Below, piece after piece: positions 61,585 to 64,000 of a DNA stretch of 64,000 nt. Origin of the DNA: Rhizobium leguminosarum (GTDB lineage: Bacteria; Pseudomonadota; Alphaproteobacteria; Rhizobiales; Rhizobiaceae); NCBI RefSeq assembly GCF_001652265.1, contig NZ_LWBS01000077.1:72006-136005 (forward strand), read 5' to 3'. Numbering within the stretch: position 1 is the first letter of the stretch; each line of letters begins with the position of its first letter. Made by a program: the position numbers and the translations under genes. The notes beneath the pieces were generated by a model, which was not told where the DNA came from, did not search any database, and saw nothing but the letters and a program-made list of their open reading frames with translations.

Positions 61585-61601
61585 TTCAAGAGGAGGCAGT
61601 C

Positions 61602-62597
61602 ATGCGCAAACGGGCGACGGCGAAAGAGGTGGCGGAAGCCGCCGGCGTGTCGAAATGGACCGTCATCCGTGCGTTCACGCCAGGTGCGTCCATTGCGGAC
61701 GCAAGCCGGCAAAAGGTGCTTCGGGCGGCGGAGACCCTGAACTATTCGCCCAACCTGCTTGCCCGCAGTCTCGCGACGAACACCACCCATCAGGTCGCCG
61801 TCTTCGTCGACGACTTCGCCAATCCGCATAAGCTTCCGGTTCTGGAGACGTTGACCGAGCGCCTGCAGGCGGAGGGTCTGCTAACGGTATTGATCAACAT
61901 CAACCGCCATTTCGATCACGTTCATGCCTTGATCAATGCTGACCAACGACAATTCGATGCCGTGATCCTATTCGGTACGGCCTTTCGCGAGGAAACGCTG
62001 GGTGATCGACGGCTTGGCCGAGGTTTCCCCCCGATGTTCGTTCTTGCGAGAGACAGCCAAATCCCCGGCGTTCCCGCGATTGCCTGCGATGCAGAAATCG
62101 CTCTCAGCGAGATCGTCGATTACCTGTTCGACAAGGGGTACCGCCGTCCTGGATTTATGGCGGGAGCTAGGACTCTGTCGACGGCGCTCGGCAGGCGTCA
62201 TCACTATGCAAATTTCTGGCGACGAAAAGGTGTCGAAGGCGTCACAGAATTGGCCGCGGAGAAATACAGCGCCCGGGCCGGCGCCGAATCGGCACGCACT
62301 TATTTGAGCGCAACTTCGCCCGCATCGCGCATCGATGTATTGATGTGTGAAAATGATATTTTGGCGCTGGGAGCGATGGACGTTGCCCGCAGAGAATTCG
62401 GTCTTGGGGTTCCGCAAGACTTGGCAGTCGTCGGCTTCGACAATATCGAACTCGGCGGGGCACCTGCCTACGAACTAACCAGCTACGAACAGCCCACCGA
62501 CGAGATGATCAACGCCATGGTCGCAATGATAACGGGCAAGCGCGATGCCGAAATGGTTGTCATGCGGGGACGGCTTGTGCCGAGGTCATCGGCATGA
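61602..62597 (+). CDS. LacI-family transcriptional regulator of the idhA operon
   Basis: A 331-residue regulator with an N-terminal LacI helix-turn-helix (ATAKEVAEAAGVSKWTVIRA), the hinge segment YSPNLLARSLATN and a type-1 effector domain (VAVFVDDFANPHKLPVLETL, VLMCENDILALGAMDVARRE, VGFDNIELG). AGAGGAGGCAGTC is a strong ribosome site for the ATG at 61602. It is divergent from the importer/idhA operon and probably represses it through the tandem operators. It is not closely similar to the LacI protein at 39463-40497. Confidence 0.88.
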   Translation: MRKRATAKEVAEAAGVSKWTVIRAFTPGASIADASRQKVLRAAETLNYSPNLLARSLATNTTHQVAVFVDDFANPHKLPVLETLTERLQAEGLLTVLININRHFDHVHALINADQRQFDAVILFGTAFREETLGDRRLGRGFPPMFVLARDSQIPGVPAIACDAEIALSEIVDYLFDKGYRRPGFMAGARTLSTALGRRHHYANFWRRKGVEGVTELAAEKYSARAGAESARTYLSATSPASRIDVLMCENDILALGAMDVARREFGLGVPQDLAVVGFDNIELGGAPAYELTSYEQPTDEMINAMVAMITGKRDAEMVVMRGRLVPRSSA

Positions 62598-62641
62598 AGT
62601 GTCTCAAAGATCTTCCCAGGAGCACCTCGCGTCGCACTTCT

Positions 62642-62662
62642 GACCACGATCGAATGGTGGTC
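62642..62662 (+). terminator. Hairpin downstream of the LacI gene
   Basis: GACCAC and GTGGTC form a 6-bp stem with a 9-base loop 44 bases after the stop. No clear T-run follows. It may be the 3' end of the LacI mRNA. The rest of 62598-63017 (420 bases) contains no gene I can support. Confidence 0.35.
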
Positions 62663-62666
62663 ATCC

Positions 62667-62695
62667 CGCTCTTGATGGGAATTGAACCGCAAACC
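62667..62695 (-). other. tRNA-3'-end-like sequence, copy B
   Basis: CGCTCTTGATGGG (62667-62679) is identical to copy A at 55679-55691, and the following bases (AATTGAACCGCAAACC) are a diverged version of its T-arm part. The two copies are in the same orientation, 6,988 bases apart, and enclose the truncated RpiR gene and the whole idhA operon. They could be relics of site-specific integration at a tRNA gene. Confidence 0.35.
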
Positions 62696-63017
62696 CTGTG
62701 CTATGGTGGGCCCTGGGAGGGTCACCGATGAATCTCATGCGGACAAGATTCGTCTTGGGCTATTCGTGAGCCTGGCGCTCCCATCATTTTTAACGACGAC
62801 AGTTTCGCTAAATCCAAGCCCCTGTGCCGTCGCATAGAGATGGAAAACCATCCCCTCCTCCAGACTCTACTCCCGATGTGGGGAGGAGCGGGCTCTGCCC
62901 CACGGCGCCCGCCTCCTCCAGGGGTATCAGGTGAGTTAATTAGCGAGCGATGACGCTGGCGAGGAAGTCGTCACCCCAAGCTTCGACTTTGCGCTTCAAG
63001 CGCGCGGTGCCTCGGAA

Positions 63018-63354
63018 TCATGAAGCCCGGTAGGCGGCAAGCTGTTCCTCATCGAAATCCTGCGGACCCGCCGCACCCCAGCCAAAGAGGCAGGTTTCAT
63101 AAAAGAGATCTGGATTGGCCTCGATCATACGCTCCGGGGAAAGGCGCGGGCTGAGCGAGGAAGAACCAGTGCCAGTAGCTTTGAGCAACCTTCCTGCGAA
63201 GATCGCCCAACAGGACGGCGGTAGGGACGATGTCCATCAGCGTGACGCTGGCCACCGCCGCCGGATGATCCAGGGCCAATCGATGCGCGACACGGGCACC
63301 GCGATCGTGCCCCATCAGATGAAACCGCTCATGCCCGAGCGCACGCATCAGTGC
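63018..63354 (-). pseudogene. Fragment of an alpha/beta-hydrolase dehalogenase
   Basis: The minus strand encodes the middle of a fluoroacetate/haloacid dehalogenase-type hydrolase: [20 protein letters not shown] with the nucleophile elbow (Asp in GHDRG), then [15 protein letters not shown] and [16 protein letters not shown] frameshift near 63136 moves the rest ([20 protein letters not shown] to QLAAYRAS) into another frame, ending at a stop at 63018. The N-terminal third is missing, cut at 63351-63354 where another gene fragment begins. It is not functional as it stands. Confidence 0.75.
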
Positions 63355-63518
63355 TGGTGCCGATGATCGAGAGCGTCGACCAGGCAAGAGCCATGGTACG
63401 CGCGGTACGATATCCGCCGCACGGCGTGCGAGGCGTTGGGGCAGCGCTTGCCCGTGCTTCGGCATTCAATCGTATTCCCGACTACCTGCAGACCGCCAAT
63501 GACGAGGTCTGCCTGCTG
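63351..63518 (+). pseudogene. Fragment of an HpcH/HpaI-family aldolase
   Basis: The plus strand encodes [20 protein letters not shown], then [20 protein letters not shown] and TANDEVCLL. This is the central part of 4-hydroxy-2-oxoheptanedioate aldolases, including the substrate-loop PPHGVRG. Both ends are missing: it begins at the junction with the hydrolase fragment and loses homology after 63518. It is a remnant of a metal-dependent aldolase gene. The following 230 bases are AT-rich with no supported gene. Confidence 0.7.
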
Positions 63519-63751
63519 CGAGGGACCTCGGCGAAGATTCGCCGTGTTATTAGTTTAAGCGGATATCCGTGCGTGGCTACTGCTGGTGTTGCACCGAGGT
63601 CGCCACGCCGCCAATATTGAACCAAGCAAGTGAAGTACTTAGTGTTTTCTATATTTTATTTTCTAGGTCATTGCTTAAGACATCTTTAGAAGCCGTCGAC
63701 TACCGTCTCCGCGCGGAACGAAGCAGGAGCTTGTTCGCGCCAACCCAGGAG

Positions 63752-64000
63752 ATGGTCTTGAAGAATTCGTATCGTGCCTTCCGAGCACTGATCGTCGTCG
63801 CACATATTGCTTCTCCGTTTGCCGGGGTTCACTCCGCCTTCGCGGCAAACCCGCCGGCGGCCCATGCGAAATCCGGGCCAATGATATCCAAGGCGCTCGA
63901 TGCGCTGCTGCTGCCGATCAACAAGGGCGTGATCAAGAAGTTCAAACTCGACAAAGGCGCGCACGGTGTTCTGGTGCTTTCCGTCAAGCCCGGCGGCGTT
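63752..64000 (+). CDS. Secreted PDZ-like protein, partial (runs off the window)
   Basis: An open frame continues to the window end. The N-terminus (MVLKNSYRAFRALIVVAHIA, then SPFAGVHSAFAAN) is a signal peptide. The next segment, LLLPINKGVIKKFKLDKGAH and GVLVLSVKPGGV, resembles the carboxylate-binding end of a PDZ domain (GVLVLSVxPGG). CAGGAG abuts the ATG at 63752, so the TTG at 63758 with a 6-base spacing is an alternative start. The rest of the protein is outside the window, so its function cannot be judged. Confidence 0.55.
   Translation, partial: MVLKNSYRAFRALIVVAHIASPFAGVHSAFAANPPAAHAKSGPMISKALDALLLPINKGVIKKFKLDKGAHGVLVLSVKPGGV

Noticed and set aside
1..64000. CRISPR arrays, prophage genes, transposases or toxin-antitoxin pairs
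   Set aside because: I looked for regularly spaced repeats and for typical protein motifs of these systems and found none; the only repeats are the RIME-like elements and operator-type dyads.

Overview
The window looks like a high-GC alphaproteobacterial replicon of the Rhizobium leguminosarum / R. etli type. The evidence is an MctP/MctRS-type monocarboxylate system, RIME-like palindromic repeats between genes, rhizobial-style inositol genes, and a very high density of ABC importers each paired with its own regulator. I see no rRNA, intact tRNA, CRISPR array, phage or intact insertion sequence, and no replication genes. I cannot tell whether this is chromosome or a large plasmid; the content is catabolic and accessory.

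Layout. 0-6.5 kb: a gluconate/idonate-type operon (5-dehydrogenase, gluconokinase, beta-hydroxyacid dehydrogenase) followed by a sugar ABC importer behind a perfect GntR-like palindrome. 6.7-12 kb: a sulfonate-type ABC importer with two flavin-dependent monooxygenases. 12.5-14.5 kb: a chemoreceptor. 14.6-18.6 kb: the mct locus, whose permease gene carries a +1 frameshift, as does a small upstream ORF. 18.7-23.4 kb: an Lrp regulator, a polar amino acid ABC importer and a homocysteine S-methyltransferase. 23.5-27.6 kb: a second sulfonate-type ABC importer with its own monooxygenase. 28-29.2 kb: an IclR regulator facing a truncated gene. 29.2-40.5 kb: an inositol-type operon (iolD, iolC, two TIM-barrel proteins including an IolH-like one, an oxidoreductase, a sugar ABC importer) with a divergent LacI regulator. 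40.5-46.5 kb: an RraA-family aldolase, an amino acid ABC importer, an SDR and a divergent LysR regulator. 46.5-52.6 kb: an aminotransferase, pxpA, pxpC, pxpB, a biotin-carrier-like protein without the biotin lysine, accC and accB. 53-55.6 kb: a MarR-associated operon of oxidoreductases. 55.6-56.4 kb: remnants including a truncated RpiR regulator. 56.5-62.6 kb: idhA, a TIM-barrel isomerase, a third sugar ABC importer and its LacI regulator. 62.6-63.7 kb: a graveyard of gene fragments. The last 250 bases begin a secreted PDZ-like protein.

The genes form self-contained uptake-plus-catabolism modules, each with a local regulator and often a visible operator. The most unusual module is the biotin-carboxylase/PxpABC cluster. 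Together its parts resemble a urea carboxylase split into separate genes, with PxpA in place of allophanate hydrolase and an extra carrier protein in which the biotinylated lysine aligns with histidine. The iolC/iolD module and the idhA module look complementary, and together resemble an inositol pathway that lacks iolB and iolE. Broken genes, truncated regulators and two tRNA-3'-end-like sequences indicate a region that has been rearranged.
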